Origin: an uncultured Clostridia bacterium
GTDB lineage: Bacteria > Bacillota > Clostridia > Christensenellales > QALW01
NCBI GenBank assembly: GCA_934465535.1
Contig: CAKSKV010000006.1
Span: 1-64,000 of the forward strand
Reading direction: 5' to 3'
DNA length: 64,000 bases
Both the position numbers and the translations under genes were made by a program. Below are positions 37,601 through 45,642 of this stretch, one piece after another. The notes beneath the pieces were generated by a model. That model searched no databases. It saw only the letters and a list, made by a program, of their open reading frames with translations, and was not told the DNA's origin. Position 1 is the first letter of the stretch. Every line of letters begins with the position of its first letter.

Positions 37601-39472
37601 TTTATTGTGCAGCTGAAAAATGTGTCGGGGCGGACAAGGCATCTGCGGATAGGATTTTATGCGGATGCGTTTATAGGGGAAAGCTATCGGTATGACAAAA
37701 AATACTGCATATATGAAACGGCGGGGAGCGCGGCGGTATGCAGGCGCGGCGGCAGGGCGCTGTATCTTACGGGAGGAGAAAAGGCGGGCTGCGATTCGAG
37801 GACTTTTTTGGGCAGCGGCGGCTTGTGTGCGCCGGAGCTGAAGCTTTCCGCGTCCGGCGGCGATTGCCTGTGCGCCGTAAAGGATGCGGTGCTTGAAAAA
37901 AATGCGCAGACGGAGCTGTGCTTTTCCCTGTGCCTTGAAGAAGCGGGGCATCCGGTGCCGGAGGCGACCCGGCCGAGGGAGGCGGTGAGGCTGTGCGGGG
38001 CGGTCACGGGGGCATATGCGGCTTTTACGCAGGGAATACGGTTTGGCACCGGAATAAAGGAAAGGGACGCGCTGCTTAGCGACTGGCTGGCGTATCAGGT
38101 GTACAATTCCCGTTTTATTGCGCGGTGCGGATATTATCAGCATGGCGGCGCGGCGGGCTTTCGGGATCAGCTTCAGGACTGCCTTTGCCTTATGTATTAT
38201 GACAGGCAGGCGGTGAGGCGACATATTATCGAATGTGCGCAGCACCAGTATGTTCAGGGGGATGTGCAGCACTGGTGGCATGATGAGACCTTGGGCGTGC
38301 GCACGCATATATCGGACGACCGGCTGTGGCTGCCCTATGTGGCGGTGCGTTTTGCAAAGTATTGCGGCGATATGTCTATATTTGACGAGGAGGCGTACTA
38401 TCTTGAAGGGGAAGAGCACGATGGGGATTATTACGGCAGGGCACGGATAAGCGGGCTAAGGGAGAGCCTGTATATGCACTGCGTGCGGGTCTTCAGGATC
38501 AGCATGACCAAGGGAGAGCACGGCTTGCCGCTTATCGGCGGCGGGGACTGGAACGATGCAATGAATGAGGTTGGAAAGGATGAAAAGGGAGAAAGCGTGT
38601 GGCTGGGCTGGTTCACGCTGGCGTGCGCCGATATGTTTGAGGAGGTTGCGGCATCGCGCGGGGATGAGGCATTTGTAAAGGAGCTGACGCAGTATTGCCG
38701 GGAGCTGCTTGCGGCACTGGAAGAAAATGCGTGGGAAAAGGACAGATATCTGCGGGCATTTACGGCATCGGGGGAGGTGCTGGGAAGCAGGGAAAGCAGG
38801 GCGTGCAGGATAGATTCAATATCCCAGGCGTGGGCGGCAATAAGCGGATTTGCGGATAAGGACCGCGCGGTGTGCGGCATAAGAAGCGCATACAGGCAGC
38901 TTAAGGAGGAAAAGAAGCGGCTTGTACGGCTGCTTGCGCCGCCGTTTACTCCCCGCAGCGAGAGGGCGGGGTATATAAACGATTATCCGCCGGGGATAAG
39001 GGAAAACGGTGGGCAGTACACTCACGGCGCGGTATGGCTGGCTAAGGCGTTTGCGATATCGGGCTTCGGCGATGAGGCATGGGAGATACTGGAGATGATC
39101 TCTCCGCTGTTCCGGGAGGAAAAAGGGCTTTACGGAAACGAGCCGTATGTGCTTTCGGCGGACATTTATGCGGACGGCCGCGGAGGCTGGAGTTGGTATA
39201 CCGGGGCAGCGGGGTGGTATTTTACCACGGTGCTTGAGGATATTTTCGGGGTGCGGATAGCGGGGGACAGGATGGATATTTCCCCGTGCTTCCCCTCCTG
39301 TATGCAAAGCGCAAGGCTGCATATAGAGATAGAAGAGGCAAGCTATGAGATAAGATATCATAATCCGCCGCAGAGGGGAGAGGACAGCACGCGGCTGACC
39401 GTTGACGGGCAGGCGTGCACGGGCGGAATTGTGATAACGCCGGGGGAGCACAGGATATCGGTTATAGTGTGA
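31628..39472 (+). CDS. giant NdvB-like cyclic beta-1,2-glucan synthase (GT84 / GH189-type / GH94)
   Basis: A 2614-aa membrane protein that likely makes beta-1,2-glucan from UDP-glucose and cyclises it. Residue 1 onward is a membrane segment; further membrane clusters lie near residues 390-440, 755-810 and 880-940. The GT84 glycosyltransferase part has AADQDTVFVPG near residue 590, SHDQAEGDLLG and the processive-type RRNRWIRGDWQN near 730. The central glycoamylase/cyclisation domain has YGISES near 1290, YSYSAFGLP, KYGMYESVDYR near 1360 and MAHHQGM near 1376. The C-terminal GH94 phosphorylase-like domain has GFRDQLQDC, QGDVQHWWHDE, VRTHISDDRLWLP and GGGDWNDAMN (catalytic Asp) near 2310. The frame is intact. 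GGGAGG precedes ATG 31628. It is slightly shorter than rhizobial NdvB. No export partner gene is adjacent. A lysine-rich stretch lies near residues 300-345. Confidence 0.87.
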   Translation: MFFIALALAAASLIVMLACRSNKGTVCSKALKKEIKTALLLEKRLYLLKTQEAAPSLAHTVAQLCRERVRVCDSASAAVRRAQNEGMRLSGALWRRVYGACREFLRKGAEADELALLLGADSLPAYALCALPVCLPLAAAELLSAAAAEIAVKMGVFADLKGELRACCDGKISGEELAERVAKSSEKLYQVLTGPEMCENIGLTARIGEAALEKNGFRKENFISEYSVECTENAVLTDELVGFLCTKDYKKAVIAAEKACIQEKWLMRDKGYEMSDEATRAEYRRALYGLLWDMGRGDGQKQTAKNCVKNSEKSDKKRIKNGQKTLKNAHKKFTEAKTVVKCVSVTGLLDELYREGGTQEGGIGYYLLGEGQEKLYKSAGLGKMTDGRRAWVQRIGAAGLYIAFIALWEALAAAVLPIEGGLLWAAEILNLPLAAAAARAPLYAAAGRLMQGQKTPMLREGAEALEKKKCVIAMSCILSTGEKCRRQLAGLERMGAANPGISCVLVGDFLNEGQNDSREVVLQTLKEGIERLNGGGGSFAAVVRLGSGEPRERKRGALEALCRYLVKGDGSEFGIILGGENIAGCDFILAADQDTVFVPGCALTLMRAALHPLSKRKNGKAPMVQPSVTAGLPYRRATMLEKALSDGMMPFYPSSGGELLCRPGYSPFGGKGLFETEAYLEACAVLPQGRILSHDQAEGDLLGCIKCPEAEAAETVPETAEAYLSRRNRWIRGDWQNLLFLAGRREFSASFRLCTVLNCVDSVKELFVCTALAVLLAAAPAAFLPAIGLYMLFCVMPLLLLLAQTLPTAFDAKRVWAADKTFNALAKGAVRAGLETVFLPCNGANAANAVGKALWRSATHSRRLLQWSDGESVSFCRREYFAQFWAAPFFGLVLLFISLAAAAGIGLMPDTAQRANVIFCCLLCAFYGFAPVIYYDISQKRFSAKQRAGAREDRALRVLFIRTLRFFYDAIYNNANRLPPDNYQQEPYKGFCTRTSVSNIGFTLLALACGMYTGLLPAALALEIIEECLSAAEGLEKYRGCHYNWYDVKTGERLGDFVSAVDCGNYCACLLAASGLIKAAAKRKSGDDETGEYAALLIEAMAEGCEKICADLWAATGREARQWILEKKYKELKLPEFAIAALKACVEREGNEEKRALEIAERMRREAEAERLELLFDGKSELFCIGINAQSGTAAAGRYDLFASENLLCSYTAIALGRVPAQHWFRLGRRCVRTDTGSVLLSWSGTVFESLMPLLFLEAGADTLAGASAAEVIRRNIVASRRLGTPYGISESCCGDINGDGDYSYSAFGLPCLALDGKEARPIFAPYASVIGMEYAFKEACANLEALTAAGAAGKYGMYESVDYRFDPPRVVKCCMAHHQGMIIAGLCNALWDGAVRRAFMSRPDTSACRLLLCEEMPAGHRRAFDGKRGEQAETVWRKTYAARLNYAGLTADIFRDHFAVYFEGITLVPEARQGFERGGHIYFMHNEDCREVYWEEIQAGMGGARCFASTETADIGCDIYPLADGFGLQLHFSVSAKKGGGRLLIGADMLLAREEGYYAHPQYNDLFLMAKRGDGAVVWTHREGAEAAAGIICSDDEAQYYTSRQAFYQRGSVYSAYPENEEEHEAPCGAMLGVCVPVGEDPWEGDVIISAGYSRQSVCGRLREYEFLSRESLRSMQERLAGELAGKAGFCCGAQREYLRTACAMLLGRAGAAKGAEQICAEEALEKTDGKAADVYAKEERREHISGPELLYGMGISGRRRLAYITVKGDEQLPGLEALLGYIGNFAGNEGADVIIAAEVPHEAKVRELINGYNARFGGHAAQAKPCTELARLADCAFLSLKAHFEKPRPVLPALGAADMPSRIDYISPGFCTEGYMIKGNTPRPWCNILAQKGMGSVVAENGSGYTFGDNARLTGLTRPADDPVRSVASEIVYIEDEDKNVWTITSSPIDRGDEHAVLHGFGKSVFYYDGFGIEAVQTVFIEKERPRKHFIVQLKNVSGRTRHLRIGFYADAFIGESYRYDKKYCIYETAGSAAVCRRGGRALYLTGGEKAGCDSRTFLGSGGLCAPELKLSASGGDCLCAVKDAVLEKNAQTELCFSLCLEEAGHPVPEATRPREAVRLCGAVTGAYAAFTQGIRFGTGIKERDALLSDWLAYQVYNSRFIARCGYYQHGGAAGFRDQLQDCLCLMYYDRQAVRRHIIECAQHQYVQGDVQHWWHDETLGVRTHISDDRLWLPYVAVRFAKYCGDMSIFDEEAYYLEGEEHDGDYYGRARISGLRESLYMHCVRVFRISMTKGEHGLPLIGGGDWNDAMNEVGKDEKGESVWLGWFTLACADMFEEVAASRGDEAFVKELTQYCRELLAALEENAWEKDRYLRAFTASGEVLGSRESRACRIDSISQAWAAISGFADKDRAVCGIRSAYRQLKEEKKRLVRLLAPPFTPRSERAGYINDYPPGIRENGGQYTHGAVWLAKAFAISGFGDEAWEILEMISPLFREEKGLYGNEPYVLSADIYADGRGGWSWYTGAAGWYFTTVLEDIFGVRIAGDRMDISPCFPSCMQSARLHIEIEEASYEIRYHNPPQRGEDSTRLTVDGQACTGGIVITPGEHRISVIV

Positions 39473-39718
39473 CGGCGGCGAAAAACGGGCTGCGGTATTG
39501 CGGCGGCGAAAAACCGGCATATGCATTGCGGCTAAAAACGGCGCGGACAGGCGCGCCGTACATATATTATAATTATATTAGTGTTATATGAAAATCAGTG
39601 CATGCGCGGCCTGAAAGGCGCGGCATACGAATATCGGCGCGGAAATGAAGGGCGGGCTGCGTGAAAAAAAGGTGCTGCTGAAGGAAAAGCAGAAAAAGAA
39701 TTTTTGCGAAAAAACCGT
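39473..39718. other. spacer after the glucan synthase gene
   Basis: No gene is seen. A direct repeat of GGCGGCGAAAAAC occurs at about 39474 and 39502. A hairpin ACGGCGCG / CGCGCCGT (39538-39559) could end the long transcript, though no T-run follows it directly; an A/T-rich stretch begins at 39562. Confidence 0.6.
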
Positions 39719-39747
39719 TTGACAAATAGAAACGGCTATAATATAAT
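39719..39747 (+). promoter_or_regulatory. consensus promoter of the tRNA operon
   Basis: TTGACA (39719-39724), 17-bp spacer, TATAAT (39742-39747), a full sigma-A consensus. A second TATAAT overlaps at 39737. Confidence 0.93.
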
Positions 39748-39771
39748 ACCGATGTTTCCGAAAGGAAAAAT

Positions 39772-39845
39772 GCGGGTGTAGCTCAACGGTAGAGCCCCAG
39801 CCTTCCAAGCTGGTTGCGTGGGTTCGATTCCCATCACCCGCTCCA
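39772..39845 (+). tRNA. tRNA-Gly (anticodon TCC)
   Basis: Acceptor GCGGGTG/CACCCGC, anticodon loop CTTCCAA, T-loop TTCGATT, encoded CCA at 39843-39845. First gene of a five-tRNA operon. Confidence 0.96.
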
Positions 39846-39854
39846 TTTTTTCCT

Positions 39855-39931
<77 letters not shown>

Positions 39932-39944
39932 AAATAGCTGAAAC

Positions 39945-40022
<78 letters not shown>

Positions 40023-40049
40023 TTATTATATTTATAAATCCCTGTTTAT

Positions 40050-40124
40050 TGGGGTGTAGCCAAGCGGTAAGGCATCGGATTTTGATTCCGACACGCGAAG
40101 GTTCGATCCCTTCCTCCCCAGCCA
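40050..40124 (+). tRNA. tRNA-Gln (anticodon TTG)
   Basis: Anticodon loop TTTTGAT gives TTG. Acceptor TGGGGTG against CTCCCCA leaves a T-T mismatch at the sixth pair; discriminator G and encoded CCA 40122-40124. In Clostridia this tRNA is usually first charged with Glu and then amidated. Confidence 0.93.
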
Positions 40125-40130
40125 ATATCC

Positions 40131-40206
40131 GATTCATTAGCTCAGTAGGTAGAGCACCTGACTTTTAATCAGGGTGTCCCGGGTTCGACTCCCGGATGGA
40201 TCACCA
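40131..40206 (+). tRNA. tRNA-Lys (anticodon TTT)
   Basis: Acceptor GATTCAT/ATGGATC, anticodon arm CCTGA-CTTTTAA-TCAGG, T-loop TTCGACT, encoded CCA. Last tRNA of the array, just before the terminator. Confidence 0.95.
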
Positions 40207-40207
40207 T

Positions 40208-40246
40208 AAACCGGCAGGTACAGAAGGTACCCGCCGGTTTTGCTTT
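40208..40246 (+). terminator. terminator of the tRNA operon
   Basis: AAACCGGC-A-GGTAC pairs with GTACC-C-GCCGGTTT, followed by TTGCTTTT. Confidence 0.88.
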
Positions 40247-40560
40247 TAATACTCCGGCACGCAAAAGGCGTGCTTTTTTGTTTTTTTGAAAATGGCTTTT
40301 GCGGCGGGCAAAGGCGGCTGGAACGGGCGGGAAGGAGGGGAGAATAAAGCGGGAGAGGCGCGCGGAGGCGGTGAGAAGGGCGGAAAACGGGAAAATGCAA
40401 TTTGAACGGGGGGTTTCCTGCAAATAGTATGAAAACGATGTGAAGGCGTTTTCGGCAAAAGCGCGGGATAACGGGAAACGGGGCAAAATGCCGTGAAGGA
40501 AGGCAAAACAAAAAAATTCAAAATATGAGTTTCAAATGCGTATAAAATGCAAAAAAATTA
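40247..40560. other. non-coding spacer upstream of the opp promoter
   Basis: About 310 bp, G/A-rich on the plus strand, with no recognisable gene, RNA or repeat. Open frames on the minus strand (for example 40246-40521) are low-complexity and unsupported. Confidence 0.6.
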
Positions 40561-40589
40561 TTGACAAATCAGAGAGGTACGAGTATTAT
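40561..40589 (+). promoter_or_regulatory. promoter of the opp operon
   Basis: TTGACA (40561-40566), 17-bp spacer, TATTAT (40584-40589); a TATAAT at 40587 overlaps. The leader is about 135 nt and holds a small AGGAAA/TTTCCT hairpin near 40625-40640. Confidence 0.82.
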
Positions 40590-40730
40590 AATTACAATCA
40601 TATTAGTTTACGTTCGTGAGCCGAAGGAAACGGTTTTCCTGCCTGTTTTGCATAAGGACGACAGAGAAATTTCATTTCACGGGAGAATCGGGCGGGGGTA
40701 ATATGGAAAATTCATTAAGGAGTGATTAAG

Positions 40731-42932
40731 ATGAAGACGAAGAAGATTCTTGTTTCGCTGCTTGCTCTGTGCATGGCAGTGGTTCTTCTGGCATCCTGCA
40801 ATCCGTCCTCGACTACTCAGCCGTCGGCCGGACCCAGTGATTCCGCCAGCGGAGAGCTTAAGGATCTGACGGAAGGCCTCGAAGCGCTGGATGCGTCAAA
40901 GAAGATCTATGACGCAAACTTCGGCGAGTTCCTGGCGCTGTATAATGACGCAAAGGATAACTCCAAGAGTGTTTCCGAGCGTTATGCGAAGATGGCTATT
41001 GCCGAGGCTAAGCTGCTTCAGCTGGCTACCTTCCTGCCCATGACGGCTAAGGGCGGCAACTATGCTATAAGCAGAGTGGCTCCCTACACCATCGACTATG
41101 CCAACTGGGGCGCTGATATGGACAGATTCCATCAGGCTCTTGTTATCGACGGAGCTCCGCTGCTTGCTGAGCACCGCAACGAGATGAAGGCTAAGTGGGG
41201 CGAGCTGAAGGGCACCGGCACCTATGAGGCATGGGCTAAGGAGTACCTTGCAGGCAAGGGCTACAAGCTCAAGGACAGCTACACACTGGCTTTCACCTCC
41301 AATGTGGAGATCTGGGACGCACTGGCTACCTCTTATGCTTCCGATACCGAGGCTCTGGTAAACACCATTGACGGCCTGTATGAGTATGATGTTGAGGGCG
41401 TTCAGAAGCCCGCTCTGGCTGAGAGCTACACCATCTCCGAGGACGGCAAGACCTACACCATCAAGCTTCGCGAGGGCGTTCACTGGGTGGACAGCGAGAA
41501 GCGCGACCTGGGCGAGCTGACCGCTGAGGACTTTGTGGCGGGCTTCCAGCACATGCTGGATGCTGTAGGCGGCAACGAGTACCTGGTTGAGGGCGTTGTT
41601 AAGGGCGTCAGCGAGTACCTTGCCAAGACCAACACCGACTTCAGCGCTGTGGGCGTTAAGGCTGTCGACAAGTACACTCTGGTTTATGAGCTGGAGAATG
41701 CTACCTCTTACTTCCCGACCATGTGGGCTTACAACATCTTTGAGCCTATGTGCAAGAGCTACTATGAGCAGATGGGCGGCAAGTTCGGCACCGAGTTCGA
41801 TGCTACTGCCGAGAGCTACAAGTACGGCAAGGGCCCGGACAGCATTGCTTACTGCGGCCCGTATGTAATCAGCGGCTATGTAAAGGACAGCTCTGTTACC
41901 TTTACCGCTAACCCCTCTTACTGGAACAAGGACAACATCAATGTAAAGACCATCAACTGGAAGTACTATGACGGCAAGGATCCGCTTGCTACCTTCAACG
42001 ACATGATGGCGGGCACTCTGGACGGCGCAGGTCTGAACTCCTCTGCTCTGGTTTCCGCTAAGGAGACCAAGGTTGAAGGAACCGACAAGAGCTGGTACGA
42101 TGTGTACGGATACATTTCCGCTCCTGACACCACTGCTTATGTAGCGTTCTACAACCTGAACAGAACTGCGTTTGCAAACTATGACAATGCTGACGCAATG
42201 AAGTCCACTCTGAGCGCTATGGATGAGATCAGAGCTAAGTATGCTCTTAACAATGTGCACTTCCGCAGAGCTCTGTCCTTCTCCATCAACCGTGTTGCTT
42301 ACAATGCAGCCGGCGTTGGCGAGGATCTGGCTCCTATCTCCCTGATCAACAGCTTCACCCCCGGCGACTATGTGTCTCTGGAGGAAGAGGTTACCGTTAA
42401 GATCAACGGCGAAGACAAGACTTATCCGGCGGGCACCTTCTACGGCAAGATCATGCAGGATCAGATCGATGCCGACGGAACCCACCTGAAGGTTTGGGAT
42501 CCCGAAGCTGAAGGCGGCGCAGGCTCCAGCAAGGGCTTTGACGGCTGGTACAATGTTGAGGCTGCCGTTGAAGAGCTGAACAAGGCTATCGACGAGCTGA
42601 AGGCTCAGGGCGTTGAGGTTTCTGCCGAGAACCCGATCGTTCTTGACTACCCCGTATATGCGCAGGGCCCGGTTTATGTAAACCGTGCCAATGCCGTTAA
42701 GAAGTCTGTTGAGGATGCGCTGGGCGGCAAGATCAAGATCATGCTGGTTAACTCCGCTACTCAGCAGGAGTACCTGGCTGCTACCTACCGCTTCACCAGC
42801 GGCGAGGGCGCTAACTATCACATCAACACCAACAGTGGTTGGGGACCTGACTACGGCGATCCTTCTACCTATCTTGATACTCTTCTCCCGGACGGCGCCG
42901 GATACATGACGAAGTCTTTCGGTCTGTATTAA
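40731..42932 (+). CDS. oppA: oligopeptide ABC transporter, substrate-binding lipoprotein (large OppA type)
   Basis: A 733-aa extracellular lipoprotein that captures peptides for the importer encoded downstream. ATG 40731 follows AAGGAG at 40717-40722. The signal peptide ends in the lipobox LLASC. SBP_bac_5 features: LAESYTISEDGKTYTIKLREGVHW, LTAEDFVAGFQHML, YCGPYVISGYV, NNVHFRRALSFSINR and GWGPDYGDPSTYLDTLLP. It is about 200 residues longer than common OppA, with an extra N-terminal helical segment (residues about 30-210). The chain stops soon after the DYGDP segment at FGLY. Ile is mostly ATC and Lys AAG, unlike the neighbours, which suggests very high expression. Substrate size is unknown. 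Confidence 0.9.
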   Translation: MKTKKILVSLLALCMAVVLLASCNPSSTTQPSAGPSDSASGELKDLTEGLEALDASKKIYDANFGEFLALYNDAKDNSKSVSERYAKMAIAEAKLLQLATFLPMTAKGGNYAISRVAPYTIDYANWGADMDRFHQALVIDGAPLLAEHRNEMKAKWGELKGTGTYEAWAKEYLAGKGYKLKDSYTLAFTSNVEIWDALATSYASDTEALVNTIDGLYEYDVEGVQKPALAESYTISEDGKTYTIKLREGVHWVDSEKRDLGELTAEDFVAGFQHMLDAVGGNEYLVEGVVKGVSEYLAKTNTDFSAVGVKAVDKYTLVYELENATSYFPTMWAYNIFEPMCKSYYEQMGGKFGTEFDATAESYKYGKGPDSIAYCGPYVISGYVKDSSVTFTANPSYWNKDNINVKTINWKYYDGKDPLATFNDMMAGTLDGAGLNSSALVSAKETKVEGTDKSWYDVYGYISAPDTTAYVAFYNLNRTAFANYDNADAMKSTLSAMDEIRAKYALNNVHFRRALSFSINRVAYNAAGVGEDLAPISLINSFTPGDYVSLEEEVTVKINGEDKTYPAGTFYGKIMQDQIDADGTHLKVWDPEAEGGAGSSKGFDGWYNVEAAVEELNKAIDELKAQGVEVSAENPIVLDYPVYAQGPVYVNRANAVKKSVEDALGGKIKIMLVNSATQQEYLAATYRFTSGEGANYHINTNSGWGPDYGDPSTYLDTLLPDGAGYMTKSFGLY

Positions 42933-42970
42933 TTGATGAAGGGTACAACCGTATCATCAAATAAGAAGTA

Positions 42971-43015
42971 AGGCGAGAGAGGCGGGGCTGGTTTAGTTTC
43001 GCCTCTCCCTTCTTA
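42971..43015 (+). terminator. attenuator or processing hairpin between oppA and oppB
   Basis: GAGAGGCG (42977-42984) pairs with CGCCTCTC (43000-43007), then CCTTCTTAATTTA. The weak T-run suggests partial termination or 3' stabilisation, giving more binding protein than permease. Confidence 0.65.
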
Positions 43016-43061
43016 ATTTATTGCATACCGGACACAAAAAAAGAAGTAGTGGTACGAAAAA

Positions 43062-44639
43062 ATGAGTAAGTATTTGATTAAGCGCCTTTTATTGGGGCTC
43101 CTATCCGTTCTGGCGATCGTCGTTATCGTTATGATTCTGATATATACCTGCATGAGCCGAGAAATGGTGTTTGCGGGCGATCCGAACTACAGCCACAAGG
43201 TGAGCAACGAGAGGATTGCTTACGAATACACAAAATGGAAGGAATACGGCTATGTTGATTATATTACATATGCCGATTACCTGTTAGAGCTTCAGAAAAA
43301 CGGAGAAATTGACGAAGAAACCCGCGTTAAGGCGGTAGCGTTCGGCATTAAGCCGGACAGAGATTCCGAAATTGTTTCGGAGTATGTTAAAAAATTTACC
43401 GAATATTATGAGTCTAAAGGTTATACGGTGCAGCGTGTGGATGCAAAGATGCAGACCTCCACAAAGCCGGTGCTTGGCGGAAAGCAGCTGCTTTTTGCAT
43501 ACCGCGACATACCGATAACCACAAGGCTTTGGAAATATCTTACGGGACTTGTTACGGTGGACAATATTCACTACGCTTCCGGCGATGTAGGGGAGCGCGG
43601 ACTGACCTTCACCCTGCATGACCCGGTTTACGGCGGCGAAAAGTTCTCCCCCGCGATTATCGGCAACGGCACAAAGCATAAATATCTGCTTTATTTTGAT
43701 GATAAGTTCCCGTTTATACATCAGAACCTTATTACCATAAATCTTGCAACCAGCTATAACATCAACCCCGGCGAAGATGTGTTTGACACAATGACCAAAA
43801 CGCAGGGCAACAAGGTGCTTTCCATGGTGACCTATCCCACCGGCTTCCAGGAGGAAACGGCGGGCGACCTGCATTCGGCCACTTATGTAGAGGGCTCGCT
43901 TGCGGCCTCCAAGCTTAACCAGGAAAGATTCTTGGACGATTATACCAACCTTGCAAAGAACCTCAGCGGCAAATCCAAGATGTTCTATTCCTTTGTGATA
44001 GGTATAATTTCAGTGGCGCTTGCGTACCTGATGGGTATTCCGCTGGGTATACTGATGGCACGCCGCAAGGACAAAATTGCGGACAAGCTGGGCACTATAT
44101 ATATTGTGTTCATAATGGCGGTGCCATCCCTTGCGTATATATTCATGTTCAAGGCAATCGGTGCGAAGGCTGGTCTTGAAAAATATGTCCGCTTCAGTAC
44201 AGATACATTCAGCCCGCTTTACTACATTCTGCCTATCGTATCCCTTGCGCTGCCGTCGGTTGCAAACCTGATGAAATGGATACGGCGCTATATGATAGAC
44301 CAGCAGAATTCCGATTATGTTAAGTTCGCGCGTTCGGGCGGTCTTTCGGAGAAGGAGATATTCTCCAAGCACATTCTTAAAAACGCGATAATCCCGATAG
44401 TGCACGGAATACCGGCAAGCGTGCTGGGCGCCCTTACCGGTGCGATTATCACAGAGCGCGTTTACTATGTTCCCGGTGTAGGTAATGTGCTGACGGAGGC
44501 AATATCGCGCTATGACAACTCGGTAATCGTGGGCATTACGCTGTTCTATTCGGTGCTGAGCGTGCTGTCGCTGATTTTGGGCGATATACTTATGGCAATG
44601 GTTGACCCGAGAATTTCCTTCTCGGAGAAGGCGAGGTGA
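43062..44639 (+). CDS. oppB: oligopeptide ABC transporter permease, OppB type with large extracytoplasmic insert
   Basis: One of two channel subunits. The 525-aa protein starts with a membrane helix (LIKRLLLGLLSVLAIVVIVMIL), then has about 270 residues without membrane segments (roughly 35-305), then the usual five-helix permease domain beginning YSFVIGIISVALAYLMGIPLG. The EAA loop that contacts the ATPase is DYVKFARSGGLSEKEIFSKH. Common OppB is about 310 aa, so about 200 residues are extra and are placed outside the cell by topology. The ribosome site before ATG 43062 is weak (GAAGTAGTGG). It overlaps oppC by four bases. Confidence 0.9.
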   Translation: MSKYLIKRLLLGLLSVLAIVVIVMILIYTCMSREMVFAGDPNYSHKVSNERIAYEYTKWKEYGYVDYITYADYLLELQKNGEIDEETRVKAVAFGIKPDRDSEIVSEYVKKFTEYYESKGYTVQRVDAKMQTSTKPVLGGKQLLFAYRDIPITTRLWKYLTGLVTVDNIHYASGDVGERGLTFTLHDPVYGGEKFSPAIIGNGTKHKYLLYFDDKFPFIHQNLITINLATSYNINPGEDVFDTMTKTQGNKVLSMVTYPTGFQEETAGDLHSATYVEGSLAASKLNQERFLDDYTNLAKNLSGKSKMFYSFVIGIISVALAYLMGIPLGILMARRKDKIADKLGTIYIVFIMAVPSLAYIFMFKAIGAKAGLEKYVRFSTDTFSPLYYILPIVSLALPSVANLMKWIRRYMIDQQNSDYVKFARSGGLSEKEIFSKHILKNAIIPIVHGIPASVLGALTGAIITERVYYVPGVGNVLTEAISRYDNSVIVGITLFYSVLSVLSLILGDILMAMVDPRISFSEKAR

Positions 44640-45631
44640 GCATAGTGGAGCAGAAAATAAATCTTGAGGAACTGGGAATGACGGAGGAAGAGCTGTTTTC
44701 CCCGGTGGACAACAGCGCGGTGGATGCCGAAAAGATAACCGCTCCGCGGTATTCCTACTGGCACTCCGTGTTCAGGGTATTCTTCCGTAAAAAGATAAAC
44801 ATTATCATTCTTGCGCTGCTTGCCATAATAATAATGTTTGCTTATATTTATCCGGCAATAACCCATTATGACCCGGAGATTGACCCGTACATTCATGTTT
44901 TGGAGCCTTCCAATTTCCATCTGACGCCCTCGGAGGCGATGAATCGCTTCGGTTCTTCGCTTAAGTGGGTGCTGGGCAGCGGCGCTTCCGGTGAATCTAC
45001 CTTTGACGCCGTGTGGTACGGCGCGGGAATATCTATCTCCCTTGCATTTGTGTGCGCTCTTATCAACATGACAATGGGTGTTGTTATAGGCGCAATATGG
45101 GGCTTTTCAAAGAAATTTGATATGATAATGAACCCGATATATAACATTGTGGGTAATGTGCCGTACATTTTGCTGATATCGGTGTTCATAATGATAATGT
45201 CGGCCAGCTTTTGGACGATGGTATTTGCCCTTACAATCACGGGCTGGATGGGCATAGCCTATTTCATACGAACGCAGGTTATAATCATCCGTGACAGGGA
45301 ATACAACCTTGCTTCAAGGTGCCTGGGAACCTCCACGGTAAAGATTGCGATGCGCAACATACTGCCGTTTATGACCTCCATTATAGTGACCCTTATTGCC
45401 ACGGAGATCCCGTCCTATATATCCTACGAGGTATTCCTTTCCTTTATAGGTATGGGCCTTAAGGATATGTCGCTGGGTAAGCTGATTGAGATGTCCAACA
45501 GCTCGATGCTTACGCCGGGCTGGGAGTTGGAGTTCTGGAGCCCTGTTATTATTGCCTCCATCATAACGGTTGTGCTGTATGTGGTTGGTCAGAACCTGGG
45601 TGACGCTTCCGATCCCAGAACGCATATGTAA
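44636..45631 (+). CDS. oppC: oligopeptide ABC transporter permease, OppC type
   Basis: The second channel subunit, 331 aa. A cytosolic N-terminus of about 55 residues is followed by a helix (INIIILALLAIIIMFAYIYP), an external loop, and five further helices. The EAA loop region is EYNLASRCLGTSTVKIAMRN. The C-terminus LGDASDPRTHM (DxxDPR) is typical of OppC/DppC. Start GTG 44636 overlaps the oppB stop; GTG 44645 is an alternative. Confidence 0.92.
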   Translation: MSIVEQKINLEELGMTEEELFSPVDNSAVDAEKITAPRYSYWHSVFRVFFRKKINIIILALLAIIIMFAYIYPAITHYDPEIDPYIHVLEPSNFHLTPSEAMNRFGSSLKWVLGSGASGESTFDAVWYGAGISISLAFVCALINMTMGVVIGAIWGFSKKFDMIMNPIYNIVGNVPYILLISVFIMIMSASFWTMVFALTITGWMGIAYFIRTQVIIIRDREYNLASRCLGTSTVKIAMRNILPFMTSIIVTLIATEIPSYISYEVFLSFIGMGLKDMSLGKLIEMSNSSMLTPGWELEFWSPVIIASIITVVLYVVGQNLGDASDPRTHM

Positions 45632-45642
45632 GGAGGCGCGCA

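Noticed and set aside
40246..40521. 91-codon minus-strand frame after the tRNA operon
   Set aside because: Low-complexity Pro/Ser/Phe product, no start signals.
40896..42821. 641-codon open frame on the minus strand opposite oppA
   Set aside because: oppA has a signal peptide, lipobox and family motifs; the antisense frame arises from its strong codon bias and its product has no recognisable domain.
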